From the NCBI GenBank assembly GCA_004297005.1, contig SCVA01000052.1, forward strand, positions 19,700-83,699: a stretch of 64,000 nucleotides of DNA, written 5' to 3'. The notes under the pieces were generated by a model. It had not been told where the DNA came from. It did not search any database and saw only the letters and a list, made by a program, of their open reading frames with translations. Each line of letters opens with the position of its first letter. The stretch's first letter is position 1. Below are positions 17,244-25,276 of this stretch, one piece after another. This DNA is from Nevskiaceae bacterium. Lineage in GTDB: Bacteria > Pseudomonadota > Gammaproteobacteria > Nevskiales > Nevskiaceae. The position numbers and the translations under genes are program-made.

Positions 17244-18134
17244 TTAGTGCCGCTGGAAGAAGCGGACGATCTCCTCGGAGGCGTTGAACTGCGCGGTGTT
17301 CTGGCCCAGCAGGCCCGGCAGCAGGGTGCGGCCGCCAGCCCATTGGTGACCGACGCCGGTGAGGCCGCACCAGCTCACCTCGACGCCACCGGCGCAGGCG
17401 CCGAGGCTGCGGCAGTCGGCGACACTGTCCTTGCGCAGCTCGCGTTCGCCGCTGGCGCATTGGCCACGGCCGCCGAGCTGGCCGACGATGCTCTTGATCG
17501 AAGGCCGGTAGTTGCCCTCGAACTCGCCGCCATCCCAGGGGATGCGCGGATCGGCGCGGCCCTGGATCAGCAGCGCCGACACCGGCTTGGGTGACTTGCA
17601 GGTTTCGAACATCGGCCCGCCGGACACCGGCGCGATGGCGGCGAACAGGCCAGGGGCTTCGCAGGCAACGCGGTGCAGCATCATCGCGCCGTTTGAAAAG
17701 CCGGTGCCGTAGACGCGCTTGCGGTCGATGTTGTGGGTCTTGGCGATGTCGTCGACCACCGCGCGGATGAAGCCGACGTCGTCGATGTTGCGCTTCATCG
17801 GCTGGGCGCAGCAGCTGCCGGCGTTCCAGGCGCGCTTGATGCCATCGGGATAGGCCACCAGGAAACCAGCGCGGCCGGCCGGGCCGTCGAGGCCGCTGAT
17901 GTCCTGCATGTTCTTGCCGGTGCCCCAGCCGCCATGCAGGGCGACGATCAGGGCGCGCGGCTGGCGGCTGTCGCCCGGCGGCAGGCTGAGCAGATAGCTG
18001 CGGCCGCCGATTTCGCGCTCGACGGTTTGTCCGCCCTCGGCGGCACCGGCGCTGGGCAGCGCGCCGCGATCAAAGCAGGCGCTGGCGAGCAGGGCGCTCA
18101 GTAGCAGCAGGCTGTGGAGGTGCAGACGACTCAT
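17244..18134 (-). CDS. Lipoprotein esterase, PHB depolymerase / feruloyl esterase (LpqC) type
   Basis: 296 aa. The lipoprotein leader LLLLSALLASAC is followed by mature sequence. ALIVALHGGWGTGKNM (oxyanion region), a Gly-x-Ser-x-Gly nucleophile in GTGFSNGAMM, LIQGRADPRIPW (acid) and GVGHQW (His) form a complete alpha/beta-hydrolase triad. This arrangement is that of the PHB-depolymerase family esterases that include LpqC and CE1 feruloyl esterases. The location is likely the outer or inner membrane, facing the periplasm or outside. It begins 13 bp after the CoA-transferase stop and precedes the SDR, so a three-gene unit is likely. A short-chain polyester or aromatic ester substrate is inferred from family only. 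Confidence 0.8.
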   Translation of the reverse strand: MSRLHLHSLLLLSALLASACFDRGALPSAGAAEGGQTVEREIGGRSYLLSLPPGDSRQPRALIVALHGGWGTGKNMQDISGLDGPAGRAGFLVAYPDGIKRAWNAGSCCAQPMKRNIDDVGFIRAVVDDIAKTHNIDRKRVYGTGFSNGAMMLHRVACEAPGLFAAIAPVSGGPMFETCKSPKPVSALLIQGRADPRIPWDGGEFEGNYRPSIKSIVGQLGGRGQCASGERELRKDSVADCRSLGACAGGVEVSWCGLTGVGHQWAGGRTLLPGLLGQNTAQFNASEEIVRFFQRH

Positions 18135-18147
18135 GGCGTGGTCCTCT

Positions 18148-20424
18148 TTAGTAGCGGGCATAGGCGGTGCCCAGTTGCTCGGGCGCCAGCGAGGGCAGGG
18201 CGGCGCTCTGGCCGGTGGCGGCATAGAGCGCGGCGTTGGCCTCGCCGAGGTCGGGGCCGCGCCACTGTACCGCGCCGCCACCGCGTGCCAGACGGAACGG
18301 CAGGCCGGGCAGGCGCAGCCCCTCGTCCAGCACAGTGAACCAGCCGCGCGCCTGCAACTGCGGGTCGCTGGCGAGGTCGGCGACGCTGGCGACCGGCGCG
18401 GCGGCGATGCCCATGGCCTTGAGCTGAGTCGTTGCTACAGCGGCGCTACGGCCACGGCTCCAGTCGGCGATCAGTGCGTCGAGTTCGGCATGGGCCTGCT
18501 GGCGCAGTGCGGCGCTGGCATAGCGTGGATCGCTGGCTAGTTGCGTTCCACCCAGCAGCCGCGCCAGCGCCTGCCATTCGGCCTCGCTGCGCACGCTCAG
18601 CGTGAGCCACTGATCCTCGCCGACGGCCGGATAGCAGCCCTGCGGCGCCCAGCGCGGATGGCGGTTGCCCAGCGGCGCCGGCTGGCCGCTGCGCGCAGCC
18701 TGGGCGAACAGCGGTGCCGCGAACCAGGCGGTGGTCTCGCATTCGGAAACATCGATCCACTGCCCCTGGCCGTCGAGCGCGCGGCAGTAGAGCCCCAGTG
18801 CGGCGGCGCAGGCGCCCATCAGGCCGTTCATCACGTCCATCTCGCGCACCCGGTAGGCCGGGCCGCCTTCGGCATAGGCGGTGAGCGACTGCAGGCCGCT
18901 GGCCGCCTCCAGGGTGCCGCCGTAGCCGGCATAGGCCGCATAGGGACCGCTGGCGCCGAAGGCCGACAGCGCCACCGTCACCAGCCGCGGATTGAGCGCG
19001 CGCAGCCACTCCGGACCATAGCCCTTGCGCGCCATCACGCCGGGGCGGGAGTTCTCGATCACGAGATCGGCCTCGCGGACCAGCGCGTCGAGCAGCGCGC
19101 GATGGCGGTCGAGTTGCAGGTCCAGCGTCAGCGAGCGCTTGCCGCGGTGCAGCTGCCAGAAGCGCGGGTGGGCGTTGATCTTGTCCGGGTAGCCGCCGCG
19201 CATGCCGTCCAGGCGGCGCGGGTATTCGATCTTGATCACTTCAGCGCCGTAGTCGGCATAGAGCCGCGCCGCGTGCGGGCCGGCCCAGTCGTGGCTGAAG
19301 TCCAGCACCCGCAGGCCGGCGAAGGGCGCGCCGCTTTGCGCGGGCGCGGCGCTGGGTACGCGCGCACTCCAGCTTGGCGGCGAGGCCGGCGCCTCGCGCC
19401 AGGCGCAGCGCTCGGGCCGGAACGGCGCGCTAGGCAGGCGACGGCGCAGGCCGTCGGCGCCGACGCGCTCGCTGAAAAAGCCGCGCGCCGCGTGCTGCGG
19501 ATCGGCCAGCGCCTCGGGCAGCGTGCGCAGCGGCGCCCAGGCCAGGCCCTGCTGCTGGCCCCAGTGGAATAGCTGCTCGCGGGTGCGTGTGGCGAGCCAG
19601 GGCTTGAGCAGGGCCTCGGTCTCGGCGCGGTGGGCGATGCGGCCGCCCATGTCGGCTAGCTTCTCGCCGAGCAGTTCCGGCGCCTCGAAGTGGGCGGCGG
19701 CCTTCAGCCAGTGGCGGATCGGCCCGCCCAGCGCGGCGATCTCGCCGTCGGCGCAGGGATAAGTGCGCCAGGGCACCATCGCGTGTTGGTCGCCGTTGCG
19801 ACGGGCGATCTTGCCGTTGGCGAGGTATTCGGCGAGCGCGACCTCGAGGTTTTCCAGCGCCGATTCACGCAGCGCGAGGTCGATGCGGTCGCCGCCGCCG
19901 TCGCGGGCGCGCCTGAGCAGCGCCGCCATCACCGCGAAGAAGGCGTTCATGCCGCCGGTGAGTTCGACGATGCGCGGTCGGGCGTTGAGCGGCTCGCGCT
20001 CGCCGCTGCCGGTGCTGCGCATCAGGCCGCTGGCGGCGTAGAGCGTGAGGTCGCTGGCCGGCGCCGCTGCCAGCGGGCCGTCCTGCCCATGCGGGCTGAT
20101 CTGCACCAGCACCAGCGCCGGGTTGAGCGACTGCAGGCGCTCGGCGCTCCAGCCGGCGGCGGCCAGCACGCCATGGCCGGCGCCGTCGAGCAGCACATCG
20201 GCCTGGGCCAGGCGCCGCGCGAATTCGGCGCTGTCGTAGGCCAGCGCCACCTGCGCCTTGCCAGCGTTGTAGAAGGCGTCTTCGTCGGCATCGAACTCGA
20301 AGCCGGTCCCGCTCACCGGCACCCGCAGCAGGCGCGCGCCGAAGCCCTGCAGCAGCTGGCCGCAGGCGGCGGCAGCGAGATGGCCGCTGAGTTCCAGCAC
20401 CTGCAAATGGGAGAGATCGCTCAT
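18148..20424 (-). CDS. CaiB/BaiF CoA-transferase, two family III domains fused
   Basis: 758 aa, about twice the size of a single family III CoA-transferase (~400 aa). Two homologous halves are visible. Residues ~1-370 start LQVLELSGHLAAAACGQLLQGFGARLLRV and carry ALVLVQISPHGQDGP. Residues ~395-755 start LRVLDFSHDWAGPHAARLYADYGAEVIKIE and carry RGKRSLTLDLQ, LVTVALSAFGASGPYAAY and GQGQWIDVSECE, with the catalytic-Asp region conserved best in the C-terminal half. The N-terminal half lacks the K-x-E-x-P nucleotide-binding block, so it may be structural. Family III enzymes move CoA between carboxylic acids. The fused architecture mimics the interlocked dimer in one chain. Confidence 0.85.
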   Translation of the reverse strand: MSDLSHLQVLELSGHLAAAACGQLLQGFGARLLRVPVSGTGFEFDADEDAFYNAGKAQVALAYDSAEFARRLAQADVLLDGAGHGVLAAAGWSAERLQSLNPALVLVQISPHGQDGPLAAAPASDLTLYAASGLMRSTGSGEREPLNARPRIVELTGGMNAFFAVMAALLRRARDGGGDRIDLALRESALENLEVALAEYLANGKIARRNGDQHAMVPWRTYPCADGEIAALGGPIRHWLKAAAHFEAPELLGEKLADMGGRIAHRAETEALLKPWLATRTREQLFHWGQQQGLAWAPLRTLPEALADPQHAARGFFSERVGADGLRRRLPSAPFRPERCAWREAPASPPSWSARVPSAAPAQSGAPFAGLRVLDFSHDWAGPHAARLYADYGAEVIKIEYPRRLDGMRGGYPDKINAHPRFWQLHRGKRSLTLDLQLDRHRALLDALVREADLVIENSRPGVMARKGYGPEWLRALNPRLVTVALSAFGASGPYAAYAGYGGTLEAASGLQSLTAYAEGGPAYRVREMDVMNGLMGACAAALGLYCRALDGQGQWIDVSECETTAWFAAPLFAQAARSGQPAPLGNRHPRWAPQGCYPAVGEDQWLTLSVRSEAEWQALARLLGGTQLASDPRYASAALRQQAHAELDALIADWSRGRSAAVATTQLKAMGIAAAPVASVADLASDPQLQARGWFTVLDEGLRLPGLPFRLARGGGAVQWRGPDLGEANAALYAATGQSAALPSLAPEQLGTAYARY

Positions 20425-20444
20425 GGTCGCGTCGGGCTTGGGCT

Positions 20445-20537
20445 CCTCCCTCCGAGTGCGGGGGGAGGTTGGGAGGGGGGCGTTTCTTACGGTGCGTACC
20501 GCCCCCACCCTAGCCCTCCCCCGCGAGCGGGGGAGGG
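20445..20537. repeat. GC-rich palindromic repeat (family A), two inverted copies
   Basis: Copy one (20445-20481) reads CCTCCCTCCGAGTGCGGGGGG and continues GAGGTTGGGAGGGGGG. Copy two (20501-20537) is in the opposite orientation, with CCCTCCCCCGC-GA-GCGGGGGAGGG. Together they form a larger inverted repeat between the CoA-transferase start and the hydrolase stop. Confidence 0.65.
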
Positions 20538-20589
20538 AACCGGTTTGTGCTTGTCGGGCAGCGGGGTGTGCATGGAGAGGGCCGGTGGT

Positions 20590-21420
20590 TCAACGCGCCA
20601 GCAGCGCGCGCACCGCCTCGGCGGTGGGCCGCGGATGGGTGATGGGGAAGAAATGGCCGACACCGGCCAGCGTCTGCAGGCGTGCCCGCGGTAGCGCGGC
20701 GGCCAGGGTCTCGGCGGATTTCAGCGCCCGGCTGGGCTGGGCGTAGAGCAGCAGCGTCGGCATATCGACCGCCGGGTAGCGCGTCGGCTCGGCGCCGGGC
20801 TGGGGAAAGTCCTCACGCAGGGTGGTCTGCTCCAGCAGATCGACGAACTGCCGCGCCGCGCGCCGCGCGCCGCGACCTTCGCCGAAGGGAGTGTAGTCGT
20901 CGCGCAGGCCCTCGCCGGGTGTCGCCAGCATCAGCCGTGCGGCGGCCTCGATGAAGCAGAGGCCGACCTCCGGCTCCCGCTGCCAGTCGCCGCCGGCGCG
21001 GCGGGCCACGTCCTGCTCATAGGCCGAGAGCGGTTCGACCTCGTGCAGATACATGCTCGGTTGCAGACGCTGGATGCGGCTGTCGAGCAGGGCTAGCTGG
21101 CGCACCCGCCGCGGCGCCTGCACCGCCACTTCCAGCGCCACCGCGCCGCCCAGGCTGTGGCCGACCAGCGCCGCCTGGGGCAGCTCCAGTTCGTCCATCA
21201 GCGCCAGCAGGTCGGCGGCGTGGTCGCCGACGGTGTAGCCGCTCGCCGGGCGCTCGCTGTAGCCGTGGCCGCGCAGGTCGTAGAGCGTGACGCGGTGATC
21301 GGCCGCCAGGTTCAGCGCCAGATTGCCGAACCAGAAGGCGCGGTTGGCGCCCAGGCCGTGCAGCAGCAGCACGTCGGGGCCGCTGCCGAGTTGCTGGTGG
21401 GCGAGGCGCGGGCTACTCAT
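20590..21420 (-). CDS. Alpha/beta hydrolase
   Basis: 276 aa, no signal peptide. It has DVLLLHGLGANRAFW (oxyanion region), DLRGHGYSERP, nucleophile AALVGHSLGGAVALE, and VGHFFPITHPR supplying the catalytic His. It belongs to the epoxide hydrolase / haloperoxidase-like / esterase branch of the fold; the substrate is not predictable. Transcribed divergently from the methyltransferase gene, with 95 bp between the two starts, so regulation may be shared. An overlapping frame extends further upstream, but this ATG is the last one before the core fold and gives the usual length. Confidence 0.8.
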   Translation of the reverse strand: MSSPRLAHQQLGSGPDVLLLHGLGANRAFWFGNLALNLAADHRVTLYDLRGHGYSERPASGYTVGDHAADLLALMDELELPQAALVGHSLGGAVALEVAVQAPRRVRQLALLDSRIQRLQPSMYLHEVEPLSAYEQDVARRAGGDWQREPEVGLCFIEAAARLMLATPGEGLRDDYTPFGEGRGARRAARQFVDLLEQTTLREDFPQPGAEPTRYPAVDMPTLLLYAQPSRALKSAETLAAALPRARLQTLAGVGHFFPITHPRPTAEAVRALLAR

Positions 21421-21515
21421 TGCCGAGCCCCCGGCCGGGGTCGCGGACCGCCGCGACGCCACCTACACTCTGCCGGCGCCGGGAAGAGACGGCGAACAGC
21501 GACAGGGAGTCGAAC

Positions 21516-22340
21516 ATGCTTTCCGCCCACACCCAGGACGTGGTGACCCATTACACCCGCCGCCATGGCGAGCGCGGTAACTTGTTTGGCAATCAGCCCT
21601 TCGCCAACTACGGCTACTGGACCCGTGACGACCTCACGCTGGAGCAGGCCAGCGAGGCGCTCACCGAACTGGTGGCGACCACCGCCGGCCTGGGGCCGGG
21701 CGATACCGTGCTCGATGTCGGCTGCGGCTATGGCGCCGGCGCGGTGGTGTACGCACGGCGCTGCCGGCCGGAGTGGATCCTCGGCATCGACGTCACGCCG
21801 GTGCGCATCGAGGAAGGTCATCGCTACGTGGCGGAAAACGGGTTTGCCGACCGCATCAAATTGCAGTTCGGCAACGCCACCGCCATGGACTTCGCCGATG
21901 CCAGTTTCGACAAGCTGGTGTCGGTGGAATGCGCTTTCCACTTCGATACCCGCGTCGACTTCCTGCGCGAGGCGGCGCGGGTGCTCAAGCCCGGTGGCAG
22001 TCTGGCGCTCACCGACATGATCCCGCGCCGTGGCGTCGATCCCGCCGCCTATCTGCGCGGCGAGCAGACGATCAACAGCGGCGTGGTACTCGACAACCAT
22101 CCCAATGCCTACGACGCCGACGTCTATGCGCGACACCTGCTCGAGGCCGGCTTCACCGACATCCGCATCGAGTCCATCGTCGACTGGACCCGCGCCCGCT
22201 TCGCGCAGGCCTTGCACGGCGTCGCCGAGCGCACCGGTGGCGAGAACGGCGAGGCGATCCTGCGCTCGGCACGGCGCATCCAGCAGTTCATCGACCTCGG
22301 CGAGGACTACGTGCTGGTGGCGGCGCGCAAGGCGCGCTGA
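21516..22340 (+). CDS. SAM-dependent methyltransferase (class I)
   Basis: 274 aa, ATG preceded by GACAGGGAG. Motif I is VLDVGCGYGAGA at ~68-79, followed by ILGIDVTPVRIEEG, LQFGNATAMDFADASFD (motif II/III region) and REAARVLKPGGSLALTDM (motif post II). The layout is that of the UbiE/RebM small-molecule O- or C-methyltransferases. It is the only + strand gene in this neighbourhood, pointing towards the acyl carrier protein end of the lipid/polyketide locus (85 bp between convergent stops). It could tailor the product of that locus or act with the divergent hydrolase. The substrate is unknown. Confidence 0.82.
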   Translation: MLSAHTQDVVTHYTRRHGERGNLFGNQPFANYGYWTRDDLTLEQASEALTELVATTAGLGPGDTVLDVGCGYGAGAVVYARRCRPEWILGIDVTPVRIEEGHRYVAENGFADRIKLQFGNATAMDFADASFDKLVSVECAFHFDTRVDFLREAARVLKPGGSLALTDMIPRRGVDPAAYLRGEQTINSGVVLDNHPNAYDADVYARHLLEAGFTDIRIESIVDWTRARFAQALHGVAERTGGENGEAILRSARRIQQFIDLGEDYVLVAARKAR

Positions 22341-22424
22341 CGAACGCGCTCCTGCTGCCCCGCCAGTGGAGCGTGGAACAGGGTCGCTTGGCCGGATCGG
22401 AATGACCACGTTTCAGGTCGAGCC

Positions 22425-22712
22425 TTAGCCCGTCGCCTGCACCGCCAGAAAATCCGCGATCTGGCCAATCGAGAGATCGTCCACGTAGCGGCCCTCGCGC
22501 ATCAGCAGCTTCTCGAACGGCGCCTTGGCGCGCAGCACTTCCTCCTGGATCGCCACCACCAGTTGGATGATGTCGATGGACTCGAAGGCGAGATCGGCGA
22601 ACAGCCGCGTGTCGCGGCCCATGCTGCCGCGGTAGTCGTGATCCCAGTCCTGGGTGAAGTCTTCCAGTAGCGTGATGAGCTTCTGGGTGTAGTCGTCGCT
22701 GCTGAGCGGCAT
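22425..22712 (-). CDS. Free-standing acyl carrier protein
   Basis: 95 aa, acidic, about the size of a discrete ACP. The phosphopantetheine attachment region reads DLAFESIDIIQLV with Ser45; the usual D-S-L is replaced by E-S-I. The helix that follows (IQLVVAIQEEVL) and the C-terminal DDLSIGQIADFLA conform to the ACP fold (PF00550). It starts 22 bp after the acyltransferase stop, so it is the last gene of the minus-strand series that begins with the phosphodiesterase. A PPTase domain is encoded in the same locus (C-terminus of the 1622-aa synthase) and could modify it. It may carry the finished chain to the hexapeptide acyltransferase. Confidence 0.85.
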   Translation of the reverse strand: MPLSSDDYTQKLITLLEDFTQDWDHDYRGSMGRDTRLFADLAFESIDIIQLVVAIQEEVLRAKAPFEKLLMREGRYVDDLSIGQIADFLAVQATG

Positions 22713-22734
22713 GAGTGCTGTCCGTGAACAATCG

Positions 22735-23517
22735 TCAAAAGGAATACAGGGGCTCCACCACCGTCAGCGCGTAGTGGCCTTCCGGTTGTGGGGTGATGCG
22801 GCTGGTCTGGGTCTGGTAGGGCAGCAGCCGGCCATCGGCGAGCAGACGCTCCAGGGCATCCAGCGCAGCCTGGATGTCGCGGAAGTCGACCTGCGCCTTG
22901 TGCGGCGCCAGGTCGTAGCGCCACCACTGCAGGCGCAGCAGGCGCTCGATGCTGCGGTTGTCGAAGCGGCCACGCAGGGTCTTGGCCGGCTGGCCAGCGA
23001 CGATGCTGTAGGGCGGCACATCGCGGGTCACCACCGCATGCGCGGCGACCACCGCGCCATCGCCGATGTGCACGCCACGTTTGATGAAGGCGCCGGCGCC
23101 AATCCAGACGTCGTGGCCGATCAGCGTGGTCTGGTGCGTCGGCCACTGCTCCTGCGTCGGCGGCTCCGGCGCCAGCCTCGCGAACTCCGGCTGGCGCAGA
23201 AAGGCCTTGAACTGCTGCGGTTCGGCGAACAGGAAGGGATGCGAGCTGAGCCATTCGGTCGGGTGCTCGTAGGCGCCGGCCACCACCGCTTCGGCAATCG
23301 AGGTGTAGCGGCCGATCGCGCAGTCGTAGAGGCTGCTGGTGTACTGACCGTTGACGTAGGCGAAGGCGCCGAAGGAGCAGTCCTTGATCCGCCGCGGGTC
23401 GAACAGCCACACCGGCCGCTCGCAGACCAGGGGCGTCAGCAGGCCGCGACCCTCGCCGACGTAGAGGCCGTGTTCGACCAGTTCGGCGGCGCTGAGTTGG
23501 GTGGGTACGGTGTTCAT
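22735..23517 (-). CDS. Hexapeptide-repeat acyltransferase (CatB / LbH type)
   Basis: 260 aa from ATG 23517. The N-terminal ~40 codons of the longer open frame (to 23628) are repeat sequence and were excluded. Left-handed beta-helix repeats are visible: SSLYDCAIGRYTSIAEAVVAG, then the conserved block TTLIGHDVWIGAGAFIKRG, VHIGDGAVVAAHAVVTRDV and PPYSIVAGQPAKTLRGRF. This is the xenobiotic/CatB-like acetyltransferase pattern; HPTEWLSSHP supplies the active-site His region. Family members acylate sugars, antibiotics or polyketide hydroxyls. Its position directly before an ACP gene suggests acyl-ACP as donor (inference). It is the second gene after the phosphodiesterase. Confidence 0.83.
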   Translation of the reverse strand: MNTVPTQLSAAELVEHGLYVGEGRGLLTPLVCERPVWLFDPRRIKDCSFGAFAYVNGQYTSSLYDCAIGRYTSIAEAVVAGAYEHPTEWLSSHPFLFAEPQQFKAFLRQPEFARLAPEPPTQEQWPTHQTTLIGHDVWIGAGAFIKRGVHIGDGAVVAAHAVVTRDVPPYSIVAGQPAKTLRGRFDNRSIERLLRLQWWRYDLAPHKAQVDFRDIQAALDALERLLADGRLLPYQTQTSRITPQPEGHYALTVVEPLYSF

Positions 23518-23550
23518 CTCAGAACTCAGAACAGACGGTTGCGAAGGAAG

Positions 23551-23659
23551 CGTCGCGAGCATGCTCAAGCGCAACGAATAGGAGCGCAGAAAGCGCAGCG
23601 TACTGAAGTACGTGAGCATTTCGAGCACCGCATGAGGCGGCGATTGAGCAGCGCAGTAG
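23551..23659 (-). repeat. Intergenic repeat with covarying hairpin, copy 2
   Basis: On the minus strand this copies the element at 5276-5384. The hairpin at 23589-23622 reads GAAA..GC..CGTAC-TTCA-GTACG..GC..TTTC. Three stem pairs differ from copy 1 by compensatory changes. It lies between the phosphodiesterase stop and the acyltransferase start, oriented along transcription. Confidence 0.75.
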
Positions 23660-23674
23660 CTTCATTCGCAACCG

Positions 23675-25276
23675 TCATTCCATGTAGCCGAGCATCTGCA
23701 GCTGCTCGATGATCTGCTTCTTCTCGCCCGCATCCATCTCCTGCCCGAGCTGGCGGCGCTCGGTGACGCGGGTGCGCGCGCCCTTCTTCACCGGGCGCGC
23801 GGCGAGCTGCTCGGCGGTGAAGAAGCTCTCGGCGGCGACGCCCTCGAAGTCGGCCGGCACCGGCAGGCCGGCGCTGTAGAGCAGGGTTGGCGCGACATCA
23901 ACGATCTGCCGCAGCTCCACCATGCCGGCGGCCGGAATGCCGGGGCCGACCGCCATGAAGATGCCATCCGGATGGTGGGTGCCGATGGCCTGCGGCCGTT
24001 GCGCCACCGCCGGCGTGAGGTTGCGGATCGACACGAAGCCGTGGTCGCGCAGCACCAGCGTCAAGTCGCAGGCGCGGGTCATGTGTTGGCCCGGGAACCA
24101 ATCCTCGCGCTTCAGCACATCGACGATCACCGGCTCGCCGCTGTCGGGATCGCGCAGGGCCAGCAGATCGGCGATCAGACGTTCGCGGAAGCTGTCGTAG
24201 TCCTTCGGCTGGATGCCCGGATCGCCGGGCTTGGCGGCGACGCGGATGTGGATGCCGTTGGAGGACGGCGTGCGGCAGTAGGCGGTGGTGTGTGCCCAGT
24301 CGAGATTGGCGAAGTCGCTGGCCTCGCGGCGGATCGCCTGCTCGCTGCCGTCGTTCTCCGCCCACTTCAGGTAACCCTTCTCAGCCAGGTAGGCGTTGAT
24401 GCGCAGCACGAAGGTCGAGGCAGTGAAGCCGTGGTCGCTGGCGAAGAACACCTGTGCCTCCGGCCCGGCCAGGGTCACCAGCTTCTCGATGTAGCCGTCG
24501 AGATTGCGGAAGTACTCCAGGCAGACCGTACGCATCTCGCGGTCGTGCGGCGTCGGCTCGGCTTTCAGCAGGGCCGCGTCCAGCCAGGGCCAGGCCTGGT
24601 GCTGGATCTTGTCGGTGCCGTCGAACATCACCGCCATCACATCGGGCTTGTCGTTGGCGAGGATGAACTCGGCGACCTTGAACCACTGTTCCTCGCGCGG
24701 CAGGTGGTAGCGCACCCACTTGGCGGTCTCGTCGGCGGAGAGCGATTCCATCGCCTGCTTTTCCTTGTCGAAGTCCCAGGCCAGTTCCTTGGGGTCGAAG
24801 CCGGGAATCTGCTGCTTGATGCGCTCGAACAGTTCGCGCGGGTGGGTGTTGCGGCGCAGGTGCTTGGCCGGGATGAAGCCGGGCACGATCGAGCCCTTCA
24901 AGTCTTCCGGTGCCGGCGCGGTGAGCGGGAAGTTGAGTGCCGCCACCGACTTGCCCTTGCGCGAGAGGATGGCCCAGATGGTTTCGCTGTCGATGTCGCG
25001 GGCGTCGTAGAGCGTCCAGTAGACCTCGCCGCCGTGGTCCTCGGCGCGGATGAAGTCGAACACGCCATGCTCGCCCGGCCCCTTGCCGGTCATGATCGAG
25101 GTCCAGGCCGGCGGCGTCAGCGGATTGGGCGTCGAGCGCAGCTTGGCGCGCACGCCGCGTTCCATCAGCGATTTCAGGAACGGCATGGTCAGGCCTTCGC
25201 CGGGCAGCTCGCGGGTCATCTGGTCGAGCACGGTGTAGGTGCAGCCGTCGAGGCCGATGAAGAGGGTGGTGGTCAT
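23675..25276 (-). CDS. NPP-type phosphodiesterase / alkaline phosphatase superfamily protein
   Basis: 533 aa. The N-terminus TLFIGLDGCTY gives the first metal Asp (Asp10), and PPAWTSIMTGKGPGEHGVFDF places the Thr nucleophile at Thr59, the arrangement of the type I phosphodiesterase / nucleotide pyrophosphatase family (PF01663). VMFDGTDKIQHQ and FFASDHGFTAS supply the remaining Asp/His ligands. No signal peptide is evident. No C/S-x-P-x-R sulfatase motif is present, so phosphodiester chemistry is expected. It is encoded between the two synthases (upstream, beyond an 855-bp repeat-filled gap) and the acyltransferase/ACP pair. It may remove or transfer a phosphoryl-linked group on the lipid product; that is inference. 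Confidence 0.83.
   Translation of the reverse strand: MTTTLFIGLDGCTYTVLDQMTRELPGEGLTMPFLKSLMERGVRAKLRSTPNPLTPPAWTSIMTGKGPGEHGVFDFIRAEDHGGEVYWTLYDARDIDSETIWAILSRKGKSVAALNFPLTAPAPEDLKGSIVPGFIPAKHLRRNTHPRELFERIKQQIPGFDPKELAWDFDKEKQAMESLSADETAKWVRYHLPREEQWFKVAEFILANDKPDVMAVMFDGTDKIQHQAWPWLDAALLKAEPTPHDREMRTVCLEYFRNLDGYIEKLVTLAGPEAQVFFASDHGFTASTFVLRINAYLAEKGYLKWAENDGSEQAIRREASDFANLDWAHTTAYCRTPSSNGIHIRVAAKPGDPGIQPKDYDSFRERLIADLLALRDPDSGEPVIVDVLKREDWFPGQHMTRACDLTLVLRDHGFVSIRNLTPAVAQRPQAIGTHHPDGIFMAVGPGIPAAGMVELRQIVDVAPTLLYSAGLPVPADFEGVAAESFFTAEQLAARPVKKGARTRVTERRQLGQEMDAGEKKQIIEQLQMLGYME

Noticed and set aside
23518..23628. N-terminal extension of the hexapeptide acyltransferase
   Set aside because: Encoded by repeat copy 2; ATG 23517 gives the normal family length.
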